A DNA stretch of 64,000 nucleotides, taken from positions 1-64,000 of the forward strand of contig CAJUAA010000015.1 of assembly GCA_910584205.1 (NCBI GenBank), read 5' to 3'. Below, in pieces: positions 33,399-42,603 of the stretch; the stretch's first letter is position 1, and each line of letters opens with the position of its first letter. This DNA comes from an uncultured Lachnospiraceae bacterium. Its GTDB lineage: Bacteria; Bacillota; Clostridia; Lachnospirales; Lachnospiraceae. The position numbers were made by a program, and so were the translations under genes. The notes beneath the pieces are model-generated. The model ran no database searches. It had not been told where the DNA came from and saw only the letters and a program-made list of their open reading frames with translations.

Positions 33399-35318
33399 AT
33401 GGCATACAACACCTACGATGCGGACAGTATCGCGGTCCTGGAAGGACTGGAAGCGGTGCGCAAGAGGCCCGGCATGTACATCGGCAGCGTATCCACAAAG
33501 GGCCTGAACCACCTGATCTATGAGATCGTGGACAATTCAGTAGATGAGCATCTGGCAGGGTTTTGCAGCCGGATTGAGGTATATCTGGAAAAGGACGGTT
33601 CCTGTACCGTCAGTGACAACGGGCGCGGGATTCCGGTAGGGATGCACGCCAAAGGCATGTCCGCGGAGCGGCTGGTCTTTACGACCCTGCATGCGGGCGG
33701 AAAATTTGATGATTCTGTATATAAGACCAGCGGAGGACTTCACGGAGTGGGTTCTTCGGTGGTCAATGCGCTGTCCGTATATCTGGACATCGAGGTATCC
33801 CGGGACGGGTACATCCACCACGATCACTATGAGCGGGGAAATCCTACGGTAGAACTGGTCAAAGGGCTTCTGCCCACCATGGGCCGGACGAAGCAGACCG
33901 GCACGAAGATCAATTTTCTGCCGGACCCGGAGATCTTCGAGAAGACCCGCTTTAAGGCGGAGGAGGTCAAAAGCCGGCTGCACGAGACGGCCTATCTCAA
34001 TCCGGAGCTGACCATTCTTTTCGAGGACCGGCGCGGGGCGCAGACGGAACGGATCGAATTCCATGAGCCGGACGGGCTGGTGGGTTTTGTGAAGGATCTG
34101 AACGGCTCCCAGGAGACGATCCACGACGTGGTATATTTTAAAGGGGAAAATGAAGGTATCACCGTAGAGTGCGCGTTTCAGTACATCAACGAATTTCATG
34201 AAAATGTCCTGGGCTTCTGCAACAACATCTACAACACCGAGGGCGGGACGCATATCACCGGATTCAAGACCGTGTTCACATCGGTCATCAACAGTTATGC
34301 AAGAGAGCTGGGCATTCTGAAGGAAAAGGATACGAATTTTACCGGAGCGGATGTGCGGAACGGCATGACCGCAGTCATCTCCATCAAGCACCCGGATCCC
34401 CGGTTCGAGGGGCAGACCAAGACGAAGCTGGACAATCAGGATGCCTCCAAAGCGGCCTCCAAAGTGACCGGAGACGAGATCCAGCGGTATTTCGACCGGA
34501 ATCTGGAGACCTTAAAAGCGGTGATCGGCTGTGCGGAGAAGGCGGCGAAGATCCGGAGGACCGAGGAAAAAGCCAAAACCAATCTTCTGACAAAACAGAA
34601 ATTTTCTTTTGATTCCAACGGGAAGCTTGCCAACTGCGAGAGCCGGGACGCCTCCAGATGCGAGATATTCATCGTGGAGGGCGATTCTGCGGGCGGCTCT
34701 GCCAAGACCGCGCGCAACCGGGCGTATCAGGCGATCCTGCCGATCCGCGGCAAGATCCTGAATGTGGAGAAGGCCAGCATCGACAAGGTACTGGCCAATG
34801 CGGAGATCAAGACCATGATCAACGCGTTCGGATGCGGTTTTTCCGAAGGATACGGCAACGATTTTGACATCACAAAGCTTCGGTACGACAAGATCATCAT
34901 CATGGCGGATGCGGACGTGGACGGCGCCCATATCAGTACGCTGCTTCTGACCCTGTTCTACCGGTTCATGCCGGAGCTGATCTACGAGGGCCATGTGTAT
35001 ATCGCCATGCCGCCTCTCTATAAGGCCATGCCCTCCCGGGGGAAGGAAGAGTACCTGTATGACGACAAGGCGCTGGAACGGTACCGGAAGAAGCATACCG
35101 GGTCCTTTACGCTGCAGCGGTACAAGGGCCTGGGAGAGATGGACGCGGAGCAGCTCTGGGAGACGACCATGGATCCGGAAAACAGGAGGCTGAAGCAGGT
35201 GGAGATCGAGGATGCCAGACTGGCCTCGTCCGTGACCGAGATGCTCATGGGAACCGAGGTGCCTCCCAGACGCAGGTTTATCTATGAAAACGCAGTGGAC
35301 GCGGAGCTGGATATTTAA
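33399..35318 (+). CDS. parE: DNA topoisomerase IV subunit B
   Basis: This 639-residue GHKL ATPase subunit powers decatenation of daughter chromosomes. ATP-binding motifs are EIVDNSVDEHLAG, DNGRGIPVG and GGLHGVGSSVVNAL; the Toprim domain shows VEGDSAGGSA and the metal motif DADVDGAHI. The C-terminal YKGLGEMDAEQLWETTMDP is typical. I call it ParE rather than GyrB because its partner lacks the GyrA box and because the product is short with no GyrB insert. AAAAGGAG precedes the start. Likely cotranscribed with parC, 32 bases downstream. Confidence 0.85.
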   Translation: MAYNTYDADSIAVLEGLEAVRKRPGMYIGSVSTKGLNHLIYEIVDNSVDEHLAGFCSRIEVYLEKDGSCTVSDNGRGIPVGMHAKGMSAERLVFTTLHAGGKFDDSVYKTSGGLHGVGSSVVNALSVYLDIEVSRDGYIHHDHYERGNPTVELVKGLLPTMGRTKQTGTKINFLPDPEIFEKTRFKAEEVKSRLHETAYLNPELTILFEDRRGAQTERIEFHEPDGLVGFVKDLNGSQETIHDVVYFKGENEGITVECAFQYINEFHENVLGFCNNIYNTEGGTHITGFKTVFTSVINSYARELGILKEKDTNFTGADVRNGMTAVISIKHPDPRFEGQTKTKLDNQDASKAASKVTGDEIQRYFDRNLETLKAVIGCAEKAAKIRRTEEKAKTNLLTKQKFSFDSNGKLANCESRDASRCEIFIVEGDSAGGSAKTARNRAYQAILPIRGKILNVEKASIDKVLANAEIKTMINAFGCGFSEGYGNDFDITKLRYDKIIIMADADVDGAHISTLLLTLFYRFMPELIYEGHVYIAMPPLYKAMPSRGKEEYLYDDKALERYRKKHTGSFTLQRYKGLGEMDAEQLWETTMDPENRRLKQVEIEDARLASSVTEMLMGTEVPPRRRFIYENAVDAELDI

Positions 35319-35350
35319 CCATATCTTGATACAGTGATACAGGAGAATAT

Positions 35351-37591
35351 ATGAGCGAAGAAATTATCATAAAGACAGAATATTCGGATGTCATGCAGAA
35401 GTCGTATATTGATTATGCCATGAGCGTCATTGTAGCCCGCGCGCTTCCGGATGTGAGAGACGGGCTGAAGCCGGTACAGAGACGGACTCTGTACGACATG
35501 CATGAGCTGGGAATCCGGAGCGACCGGCCGTATCGGAAATGCGCCCGTATCGTGGGGGACACCATGGGTAAATACCATCCTCACGGGGACAGTTCCATTT
35601 ATGAGGCGCTGGTGGTCATGAGCCAGGAGTTCAAGAAAGGGCTGCCGCTGGTGGACGGCCATGGGAATTTTGGTTCCATCGAGGGAGACGGGGCGGCTGC
35701 CATGCGTTATACGGAGGCCAGGCTTCAGAAGGTCAGCGAAGAAGCGCTGCTGGCGGATCTGGATAAGGACATTGTGGATTTTGTGCCGAATTTCGACGAG
35801 ACGGAGAAGGAACCGGGGGTCCTGCCCGCCAGAATCCCGCATCTTCTGATCAACGGGGCGGAGGGAATCGCGGTGGGCATGTCCACCAGTATTCCGCCTC
35901 ACAATCTGGGGGAAACCATTGACGCCATGAAGGCGTATATGAAAAATCCGAAGCTGACGGTGGAGGAACTTTTGAAGATCATGCCGGGGCCCGATTTCCC
36001 CACCGGCGGCATTGTGGTCAACAAGGATGAACTGACGGAAATCTACCGGACCGGCAGCGGAAAAATCAGGATCCGCGGCAAAGTGGAGGTGGAGAAGATC
36101 AAGGGAGGCAGGGAGCAGCTGGTCATCACGGAGATCCCCTATACCATGATCGGAGCCAACATCGGTAAGTTTTTGAATGACATCGGATCGCTGGTGGAGA
36201 ATAAGAAGACGACGGACATCGTGGACATCACGAACCAGTCGTCCAAGGAGGGTATCCGGATCGTGCTGGAGCTCCGGAAAGGGACGGATACGGAGCAGCT
36301 CACCAACATGCTCTATAAAAAGACCCGTCTGGAGGATACCTTCGGCGTCAATATGCTGGCGGTGGCGGACGGCAGGCCGGAGACGCTGGGGCTCATCCAG
36401 ATCTTCGACCACGTGATCGATTTTCAGTTTGAACTGAATACAAGAAAGTATAAGACCCTTCTGAACAAAGAGCTGGACAAAAAGGAGATTCAGGAGGGGC
36501 TGATCAAGGCGTGCGACGTGATCGACCTGATCATTGAGATTCTGAGGGGCAGCCGTGACCTGAAGATGGCAAAGGCGTGCCTTATGAGCGGGCAGACGGA
36601 GGGCATCCGGTTTCAATCGGAAAAATCGAAGAAACAGGCGGCGAAGCTGAATTTTACGGAACGCCAGGCCACCGCGATTCTGGAGATGCGGCTCTATCGT
36701 CTGATCGGCCTGGAGATCCAGGCGCTGATGAAAGAGCACGACGCCACCATGAAAAACATCGCCCGGTATTCGGAGATTCTGAACAATTACGACGAGATGG
36801 CGAAGGTCATCATGAAAGAGCTGGACCGGTTTAAAAAGGCATATGCGGCGCCCAGGAAGACCGTCATTGAGAACGGTAAGGAGGCAGTCTTTGTGGAGAA
36901 GAAGGCGGAGGAGATGCCGGTGGTGTTCCTCATGGACCGTTTTGGATACTGCAGAACCATCGACGTGCCCACGTATGAGCGGAACCGGGAAGCGGCGGAC
37001 AGCGAGAGCCGCCATGTGATCCCCTGTAAAAATACGGACCGCATCTGCATCTTTACGGACAGCGGGAAGATGCATACGGTGAAGGTGCTGGACCTGCCCT
37101 TTGGAAAATTCCGGGACAAGGCGTTTCCCATCGACAATTACAGCAACTTTGACAGCAGCCAGGAGCAGATGGTCTGCGTGGCCAGCATGGAAAGGCTGCT
37201 GGAGGGAGAACTGCTCTTTGTGACGAAACAGGGAATGAGCAAGGCGGTATGCGGCCAGGAATATGACGTGCGGACCAGAACCAGCGCGGCCACGAAGCTG
37301 AACGAGGGAGACACGGTGCTGCTGGCAGCGTTTCTGGGTGAAAACATGCAGCTGGCCCTCCAGTCGGAAGAAGGGTATTTCCTCCGGTTCAGCGCGGACG
37401 AAATACCGGAGAAAAAGAAGGCGGCCGTGGGCGTGCGCGCCATGAAGCTTTCGGATACAGACTGCCTGACGGGCGCCTGGCTGTTTGCAAAGGGAACGGA
37501 GCAAATCATTACTTATAAAGAAAAAGAGGTTGCGCTTCAGAAGCTGAAACCGGCGGGACGTGACCAGAAAGGGACGAAGATCCGGGTGTAG
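35351..37591 (+). CDS. parC: DNA topoisomerase IV subunit A
   Basis: This 746-residue DNA-cleaving subunit has the breakage-reunion domain with catalytic Tyr120 in AMRYTEARL and a C-terminal beta-pinwheel-like region. No QRRGGKG-type GyrA box is present in the C-terminal part, which supports ParC over GyrA. The quinolone-resistance region reads [12 protein letters not shown] with Ser81 and Glu85, the residues usually found in susceptible ParC proteins, so no resistance change is apparent. Pairs with parE to form the A2B2 enzyme. Confidence 0.85.
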   Translation: MSEEIIIKTEYSDVMQKSYIDYAMSVIVARALPDVRDGLKPVQRRTLYDMHELGIRSDRPYRKCARIVGDTMGKYHPHGDSSIYEALVVMSQEFKKGLPLVDGHGNFGSIEGDGAAAMRYTEARLQKVSEEALLADLDKDIVDFVPNFDETEKEPGVLPARIPHLLINGAEGIAVGMSTSIPPHNLGETIDAMKAYMKNPKLTVEELLKIMPGPDFPTGGIVVNKDELTEIYRTGSGKIRIRGKVEVEKIKGGREQLVITEIPYTMIGANIGKFLNDIGSLVENKKTTDIVDITNQSSKEGIRIVLELRKGTDTEQLTNMLYKKTRLEDTFGVNMLAVADGRPETLGLIQIFDHVIDFQFELNTRKYKTLLNKELDKKEIQEGLIKACDVIDLIIEILRGSRDLKMAKACLMSGQTEGIRFQSEKSKKQAAKLNFTERQATAILEMRLYRLIGLEIQALMKEHDATMKNIARYSEILNNYDEMAKVIMKELDRFKKAYAAPRKTVIENGKEAVFVEKKAEEMPVVFLMDRFGYCRTIDVPTYERNREAADSESRHVIPCKNTDRICIFTDSGKMHTVKVLDLPFGKFRDKAFPIDNYSNFDSSQEQMVCVASMERLLEGELLFVTKQGMSKAVCGQEYDVRTRTSAATKLNEGDTVLLAAFLGENMQLALQSEEGYFLRFSADEIPEKKKAAVGVRAMKLSDTDCLTGAWLFAKGTEQIITYKEKEVALQKLKPAGRDQKGTKIRV

Positions 37592-37664
37592 CGTTCCGCG
37601 TGGTTTCGGGAATTGAAATCCGGCGGGAGCCGGCGTACGGATCAGGAGTCAGGAGATACAACAG

Positions 37665-38315
37665 ATGAAATTTCAATATGCAGTTTTTGATATGGATGGG
37701 ACGCTGATCGATTCGATTCCCTGGTGGGACCGTCTGGTGCCGGATTTTTTGAATACCTTCGGCATCAGGGCGACAGCGGAGCTGAACCAGGAGATGGCGG
37801 CCATGTCCATGCAGGAGTCCGGAATCTGGCTGAAGGAAAAATTTTCGCTTGCGGAGCCGGCGGAGGAGATCGTACAGGAGCTCTGTACGAGAATCGGAAA
37901 ACACTATGCGGAGGACATTCCGCTGAAGCCGGGCGTGAAGGAATGGCTTTCGTACCTGAAGGAGCAGGGCGTCCGCATGTGCGTGGCGACCGCGTCCTCG
38001 GCGGAGCTTGGAAGGCCGGCGCTTGTGCGGAACGGAATCCTGCCGTATTTTGACTTTATGGTGGACTGCGGGATGGTGGGCGTCGGGAAGACCAGCCCGG
38101 CGGTCTACGAGCTGGCGGTGGAGAAGTTCGGGGCCTCCATGTCGGAGTGCGTGGTGGTGGAGGACGCGGCTTTTGCGCTGAAGACGGCAAAGAACGCGGG
38201 CTTCCTGACCATCGGCGTATATGAAAGCTCCGAGCCGGATCAGGACAGCGTCCGAAGATACAGCGACTGGTATGTAAAGGATCATTTTCATGCTTTGATG
38301 AAAGAACGTCTGTAG
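37665..38315 (+). CDS. HAD-superfamily hydrolase (beta-phosphoglucomutase/phosphatase-like)
   Basis: This 216-residue cytoplasmic protein has the four HAD motifs: DMDGTLIDS (nucleophile Asp, residues 9-17), VATASS (motif II), the Lys in GVGKTSPAVY and VVVEDAAFALKTAKNAGF (motif III-IV). The helical cap inserted after motif I places it in subfamily IA with beta-phosphoglucomutase and sugar-phosphate phosphatases. Substrate not identifiable. It ends in a terminator whose stem overlaps the stop codon. Confidence 0.88.
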   Translation: MKFQYAVFDMDGTLIDSIPWWDRLVPDFLNTFGIRATAELNQEMAAMSMQESGIWLKEKFSLAEPAEEIVQELCTRIGKHYAEDIPLKPGVKEWLSYLKEQGVRMCVATASSAELGRPALVRNGILPYFDFMVDCGMVGVGKTSPAVYELAVEKFGASMSECVVVEDAAFALKTAKNAGFLTIGVYESSEPDQDSVRRYSDWYVKDHFHALMKERL

Positions 38316-38332
38316 CAATACAGGCGTTTTTT
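38306..38332 (+). terminator. Intrinsic terminator overlapping the HAD gene stop
   Basis: ACGTCTGTA and TACAGGCGT pair (one G-T) around a GCAA tetraloop and run into six T. Confidence 0.85.
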
Positions 38333-38381
38333 GTTATTGCCGGTGCAGAGGATAAATTTTTAAAAAGAATTCGGAAACAGA

Positions 38382-38411
38382 TGAAACTTTTTGCCCTGCC
38401 GGCAGGTCTAA
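38382..38411 (+). promoter_or_regulatory. ECF-type promoter before sigV
   Basis: TGAAAC (38382-38387), followed by TTTTT, and GGTCTAA (38405-38411) match the TGAAAC / CGTC pattern of SigV-SigX-SigW promoters at near-normal spacing. This suggests that the sigma factor transcribes its own operon. Confidence 0.6.
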
Positions 38412-38444
38412 CAGTCAGAAAGGATGAGAGAGGAGGAGATCAGA

Positions 38445-38951
38445 ATGAAAGGTGCCGAGAAGGAGGCGCTGGTCCATGAATGTCTGGTGGCGAATTATGA
38501 GAAATATTACCGGATTGCGTACAGCTATGTCTTTCAGGAGCAGGATGCCATGGACATCGTACAGGAAGGAGCCTACAGGGCGATCCTGAAGAGTGATTCT
38601 CTGAAAAATCCGGCGTATGTAGATACGTGGATCTGCAGGATCATGATGAATGAAGCGGTCCGCTTTCTGGAAAAATACAGAGGACGCACCGCGCCCATGG
38701 AGGAAGTGCCGGAGGAAGGAAGAGAGGACGGAATCGAGGATCTGGATCTTCAGCAGGCTCTTTTGAAGCTGAACGAGGAGGAGCGCAGGATCGTGGTGCT
38801 GCGGTATTTTGAGGAAGAGAAGCTGGAAACCATCGCGGCGGCCATGGGACTGAAAGTGAATACGGTCAAAAGCCGCCTGTACCGCGCGGTAGAGAAGCTG
38901 AAAACATATATGGAGCCTCAGGAAAGCAAAAGGGCCGAAGCAGGACTTTGA
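38445..38951 (+). CDS. sigV: ECF RNA polymerase sigma factor, SigV-like
   Basis: This 168-residue sigma factor has region 2 (YEKYYRIAYSYVFQEQDAMDIVQEGAYRAI, read in parts, with the DxxQE-type core) and region 4 (LNEEERRIVVLRYFEEEKLETIAAAMGLKVNTVKSRLYRAVEKL, read in parts). The start at 38445 follows AGGAGGAG at good distance; an in-frame ATG at 38424 has poorer spacing. The next gene, 19 bases on, encodes an RsiV-type anti-sigma factor, which gives the assignment. In Bacillus subtilis SigV answers lysozyme; a similar wall-damage role here is inference. Confidence 0.85.
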   Translation: MKGAEKEALVHECLVANYEKYYRIAYSYVFQEQDAMDIVQEGAYRAILKSDSLKNPAYVDTWICRIMMNEAVRFLEKYRGRTAPMEEVPEEGREDGIEDLDLQQALLKLNEEERRIVVLRYFEEEKLETIAAAMGLKVNTVKSRLYRAVEKLKTYMEPQESKRAEAGL

Positions 38952-38970
38952 CGGAGAGGAGAGATCACGT

Positions 38971-39837
38971 ATGGAAAGATGGAAAGAGGAATATGATAAC
39001 ATTACCGTACCGAAACAGGTAAAAGAAAAGATGGAGGAGGCAGTTATGAGGGCAAGAGAAAGCAAGAAGAGGGCAAAGAGGAACCGGTTGATCCGTTACA
39101 TGGGAAGCGCGGCGGCAGTGTTCGCCATCCTGCTGATCCTTCCCAACACCAGCCGGACGGCGGCTGCGGCCATGCAGCAGATCCCGGTGCTTGGGGAATT
39201 TTTCAAGGTGGTAACGATTCGGGAGTATCAGGTGGACGAGGACCGTTATCAGGCGGACGTAAAAGTGCCGGAGGTGGTGCCGGAGACCGGGGACGGCGTA
39301 TCGGAGGAGACTGCGCAGCAGGCGAAGGAGACGGCGGACGCCATCAATTTCGATATCCAGAAGGTGACCGACGAGCTGATCGAGGAATTTAAGAGCACTA
39401 TGGAAGAGTTTGAAGACGGCTATGGAGATATCATGGTGGACAGCCAGGTGCTGACGGATGATGAGAAATGGTTTTCTCTGGATCTGGTGCTCTATCAGGG
39501 AGCCGGCAGCGGTTATGAGCGCCACCGTCATTATACCGTCGACAAGACTACCGGGAAACGGGCGGAGCTTTCCGAATTCTTCGGGGAAGATTACGTGAAG
39601 ACGGTCAGCGACGAAGTCAAGGCACAGATGCGGAGCCGGATGGCGGAGGATGAAAATGTAATCTACTGGATCGATTATGAGGATGTTCCGGAATGGAATT
39701 TTGAATCCATCGCGGAGGATCAGGATTTTTATGTAAACCGGGATGGAGACGTGGTGATCTGCTTTGACGAATACGAGGTGGCTCCCGGCTATATGGGCTG
39801 CGTGGAATTTGTCATGGAACGTACCGTGGAAGAATAA
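38971..39837 (+). CDS. rsiV: RsiV-type anti-sigma factor (DUF3298/DUF4163 domains)
   Basis: This 288-residue membrane protein has a short cytoplasmic sigma-binding part (residues 1-40), one membrane helix near 43-60 ending ILLILPNTSRTAAAAM, and an extracytoplasmic domain. That domain includes SFDUF-type segments SLDLVLYQGAGSGYERHRHY, ELSEFFGEDYVKTV and the DUF3298-like VICFDEYEVAPGYMG. In Bacillus and Clostridioides RsiV binds lysozyme and is then cut to free SigV. Start after GGAGAGG. A strong terminator follows. Confidence 0.85.
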   Translation: MERWKEEYDNITVPKQVKEKMEEAVMRARESKKRAKRNRLIRYMGSAAAVFAILLILPNTSRTAAAAMQQIPVLGEFFKVVTIREYQVDEDRYQADVKVPEVVPETGDGVSEETAQQAKETADAINFDIQKVTDELIEEFKSTMEEFEDGYGDIMVDSQVLTDDEKWFSLDLVLYQGAGSGYERHRHYTVDKTTGKRAELSEFFGEDYVKTVSDEVKAQMRSRMAEDENVIYWIDYEDVPEWNFESIAEDQDFYVNRDGDVVICFDEYEVAPGYMGCVEFVMERTVEE

Positions 39838-39851
39838 CCGTCCCTTGACGG

Positions 39852-39888
39852 AAAAACCGGCGAAGGCGTACTGCTTCGCCGGTTTTTT
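39852..39888 (+). terminator. Intrinsic terminator after rsiV
   Basis: A perfect 14-base stem (AAAAACCGGCGAAG / CTTCGCCGGTTTTT) with an eight-base loop and terminal T-run. Confidence 0.95.
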
Positions 39889-39895
39889 CCGCCTT

Positions 39896-39923
39896 TTAAG
39901 AAACTTTTAAGAAGAATTAAGAA
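39896..39923 (+). promoter_or_regulatory. Three helically phased TTAAGAA repeats
   Basis: TTAAGAA occurs at 39896, 39907 and 39917, spaced 11 and 10 bases, just after a terminator and about 80 bases before an ECF sigma gene. Tandem heptamers with one-turn spacing are typical sites of OmpR/PhoB-type response regulators. Confidence 0.6.
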
Positions 39924-40003
39924 GATTTTCTCGGGAGGTTGTAGTAAAATAGAGAAAAACTGCGTTTCTATGTATGTAGATGCATTTACCAGGAGGATAA
40001 AAT

Positions 40004-40555
40004 ATGTTTCTGTTTCTGGCGCTTTTGGACAGTCCGGAGGAACAGGAAAAGTTTACGGAGCTCTATCACCTCTATCGGCATTTTATGTGGTATGTGGCGA
40101 ATCAGAAGCTGCAGGATGAACATCTTGCGGAAGATGCGGTTCAGGAGGCTTTTCTGGCATTGACGGGACATCTGGATCAGGTGGAAGACACGCACAGCCC
40201 GAGGACGAAGAAATTTCTTGCGACGATTGTCAGGAGTAAGGCGGTGGATATTCTGCGAAAGGCAAAGCCGGAGGAAGAGCTGGATGAGCACGTGCTGCCG
40301 GAAAAAGGCCATGGGGATATTCTGGAGCAGTATCTGACAAAGGAGAATTACAATCGTCTGGTGTCCTGTATTCTGGAACTTGAGGACTGCTATCGTGTGG
40401 TATTTGAATACAAGTATGTCTATCAGATGGGGGATGCTGAGATTGGGGATATTCTCGGGATTTCTGCAAAGAATGTGAACGTGCGCTACTTTCGGGCAAG
40501 AAAGAAGCTGCAGAAGATGATTCAGGAGGAGGGCGAGCGGTTTGGAAAGGCATGA
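40004..40555 (+). CDS. ECF-like RNA polymerase sigma factor
   Basis: This 183-residue sigma-70 family protein has region 2 (FTELYHLYRHFMWYVANQKL, HLAEDAVQEAFLAL) and region 4 (YQMGDAEIGDILGISAKNVNVRYFRARKKL, read in parts). AGGAGG precedes the ATG. Its end overlaps the next gene, a membrane protein that should be its anti-sigma factor, by 14 bases. It belongs to no ECF group I can name. Three phased TTAAGAA repeats upstream suggest control by a two-component system rather than autoregulation. Confidence 0.85.
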   Translation: MFLFLALLDSPEEQEKFTELYHLYRHFMWYVANQKLQDEHLAEDAVQEAFLALTGHLDQVEDTHSPRTKKFLATIVRSKAVDILRKAKPEEELDEHVLPEKGHGDILEQYLTKENYNRLVSCILELEDCYRVVFEYKYVYQMGDAEIGDILGISAKNVNVRYFRARKKLQKMIQEEGERFGKA

Positions 40556-41438
40556 GACTTTTTCTGAAGGAGAAAAACTTCTGGCCGGGATTCTGGACGA
40601 GTGCCTGGACGAAGATCTGAGTTTTGTTCCGCCGGAGAGAGAGATCGCCAGAACACACCGTTTTTCGGAGTCGTTTGAGCGGGCGATGGAAGAGCTGCTG
40701 GAAACGGGACAGGACATGGAGCGGGAACAGAAGATCCGGAGGCATTTTTCGCCCCGGTATGGCCAGTGGGCGGCGTGTATCCTTGTATTTTGCGTGTGCG
40801 GATGGCTGTTCTATCAGGTGGGCAGTTCCATCGTCGGTTCGGGAGCGGACAAATCGGCGGAGCTGGAGTCTGCCGCGGAGGATACCATGGAGGAGCCGGC
40901 CGAGGCGGAAGAGGAGGCTTCAGCTCCGGCGGATGTGAACGACGCCGCGGGAAGCGCGGACGCGGGAGCGCCGTCAGGAGGCGCCGGCGCGGAAGAGCCG
41001 TCGGAATCCGGAGGACAGGACGGATGGCCCTACTGCGGAATGACGATCTATCCGTCCGGCAGGCAGGAGGTGCCCGAGCGGCTTTCGAATGTGACTACGC
41101 TGGTGAACTGCCCGGTACTGGACGAAGAGAATCCGGTTCTGTTTCTGACGATCGGCAATACCGGAGAAGAGGATATTGTATATCGGAACCAGTATGAGCT
41201 GGAGGTGCAGTTCGACGGGGTCTGGTACCGCATACCGTGGGAATCCGGCGAAGAGGAGCAGTGGCTGACGCTGGAAGCGGGAATGGCTGTGGACGAGGAA
41301 ATCGACCTGTCCGGGTATCCCATCGACTATGACGCGGGCCAGTACCGGTTGATCACCCATGTGGAACAGGAGCTGGTCAGCGCGGAATTTACCTTCGGGG
41401 AAGCATTTACGGAAAAGATGGAACAGCTGGAGGAATGA
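40542..41438 (+). CDS. Putative membrane anti-sigma factor with C-terminal Ig-like domain
   Basis: This 298-residue protein starts at TTG 40542 behind GGAGGG, inside the sigma gene, indicating translational coupling. Residues 1-75 are cytoplasmic and charged, a helix spans about 78-97 (WAACILVFCVCGWLFYQVG), and a Glu/Ala/Gly-rich linker follows. Residues 165-290 form a beta-rich domain with FLTIGNTGEEDIVY, LEVQFDGVWYRIPW and YDAGQYRLITHV, the pattern of bacterial Ig-like (Big_14-type) modules. No classical zinc-binding anti-sigma motif is seen, so the role rests on position and topology. Confidence 0.65.
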   Translation: MERHETFSEGEKLLAGILDECLDEDLSFVPPEREIARTHRFSESFERAMEELLETGQDMEREQKIRRHFSPRYGQWAACILVFCVCGWLFYQVGSSIVGSGADKSAELESAAEDTMEEPAEAEEEASAPADVNDAAGSADAGAPSGGAGAEEPSESGGQDGWPYCGMTIYPSGRQEVPERLSNVTTLVNCPVLDEENPVLFLTIGNTGEEDIVYRNQYELEVQFDGVWYRIPWESGEEEQWLTLEAGMAVDEEIDLSGYPIDYDAGQYRLITHVEQELVSAEFTFGEAFTEKMEQLEE

Positions 41439-41463
41439 CGACTTCAGGGAACAGGAGGGAAGG

Positions 41464-42468
41464 ATGAGAAAGAAGTATCAGATTGTATTGCTGGCAGTTG
41501 TATTTCTGCTGACGACGGCAGCGGCCGGATGCGGGAGCGGGAGCAAAAACAGTATGAGCGGGATGGGCGGAGAGTCTTATGAATCGGCGGCCGCGGATGC
41601 GGCGGCTCCAGCGGAAGCTCCGGCGGAGGTGGAGGAAGCGTCCGATGATTATGAGATGGATGCAGGCGCCGGAGCGGTCACGTCGGAGAGCGGGATCGAT
41701 CCGGTGATGGAGAACGGGCGCAAGCTGATCAAGAATGTGCGTCTGGAGATGCAGACAAGAGAATACGATCAGGTCATAGAAGGACTGACGAAAAAGGTAC
41801 AGGAGATCGGCGGCTATGTGGAAAATTCCTCCGTGTGGGGCAGCAGCATCTATCAGAACAGCACCCGCAATTCGGAATATACCGTGCGGATTCCGTCCGA
41901 CCGCCTGAACGAATTTGTGGATGTGGTCAGCGGGCTTGGCAACGTGACCTATAAAAATGAATACGTGGAAGACGTCACGCTCCAGTATGTGGATGTGGAG
42001 AGCCACAAGAAAGCGCTGGAGATGCAGCAGGACCGGCTGCTGGAGCTTCTGGAGCAGGCAGAGAACCTGGAGGACCTTCTGACCATCGAAAGCAGGCTTT
42101 CCGAGGTGCGCTATGAACTGGAGAACTACGAAAGCCAGAAGCGGATTCTGGATAATCAGATTGACTACAGCACGGTGTCCATCAGCATCGTAGAGGTGGA
42201 ACGGCTTACGGAGACCAGACAGCTGTCCTTCTTTGAGGAGATCGCGGAACAGTTTGGCGACAGCCTGTACCGGGTGGGCAGAGGAACCCGCGGGTTCATC
42301 ATTGGTTTTGTCGGCTCCCTGCCGATCCTGGCCGTGTGGGCCTTGGTGATCGCTGCCTTTGTCGTGGTGATCCGCAGAATCTTTTACAGGGAGAAAAAGG
42401 AGGATCGGGGTTTTTGGAGGAAAAAGACACCGGAAGAAAAGCCGGAAGATCCGGCTGACAGACCGTAG
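41464..42468 (+). CDS. DUF4349-domain lipoprotein
   Basis: This 334-residue protein has a lipobox AAAGC (Cys about 23), a Ser/Ala/Glu-rich linker and a DUF4349 domain. The domain shows KLIKNVRLEMQTREYDQVI, YTVRIPSDRLNEFVDVV and NLEDLLTIESRLSEVRYELE, with a long coiled coil. A C-terminal membrane helix (about 285-307) and a basic cytoplasmic tail follow. GGAGGG lies before the ATG and the gene closes the sigma/anti-sigma operon. DUF4349 proteins have no settled function; the topology suggests a mechanical or envelope sensor. Confidence 0.85.
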   Translation: MRKKYQIVLLAVVFLLTTAAAGCGSGSKNSMSGMGGESYESAAADAAAPAEAPAEVEEASDDYEMDAGAGAVTSESGIDPVMENGRKLIKNVRLEMQTREYDQVIEGLTKKVQEIGGYVENSSVWGSSIYQNSTRNSEYTVRIPSDRLNEFVDVVSGLGNVTYKNEYVEDVTLQYVDVESHKKALEMQQDRLLELLEQAENLEDLLTIESRLSEVRYELENYESQKRILDNQIDYSTVSISIVEVERLTETRQLSFFEEIAEQFGDSLYRVGRGTRGFIIGFVGSLPILAVWALVIAAFVVVIRRIFYREKKEDRGFWRKKTPEEKPEDPADRP

Positions 42469-42483
42469 GATTTCAGGGAAAAA

Positions 42484-42523
42484 GGACATCTCCGGGCGCA
42501 CTGCCTGGAGATGTCCCTTTTTT
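42484..42523 (+). terminator. Intrinsic terminator after the DUF4349 gene
   Basis: GGACATCTCC pairs perfectly with GGAGATGTCC around a 13-base loop, followed by C and six T. Confidence 0.9.
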
Positions 42524-42526
42524 CCA

Positions 42527-42555
42527 TTGCCAAAAACGGGAAGAGATGCTATAAT
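42527..42555 (+). promoter_or_regulatory. SigA promoter of the GlgX-like gene
   Basis: TTGCCA (42527-42532) and TATAAT (42550-42555) with 17-base spacing, just after a terminator and 48 bases before the start. Confidence 0.8.
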
Positions 42556-42603
42556 GCTTATAATTGGGTTAAGTGTCGATTGCTGAAGGGAAAGGTACAT
42601 AAA

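Noticed and set aside
35315..37504. A 729-codon minus-strand open frame under parC
   Set aside because: It is antisense to an intact topoisomerase gene and has no ribosome site or recognisable domain.
33399..37591. Calling the type II topoisomerase pair gyrB-gyrA
   Set aside because: The A subunit has no GyrA box and is short, which fits topoisomerase IV.
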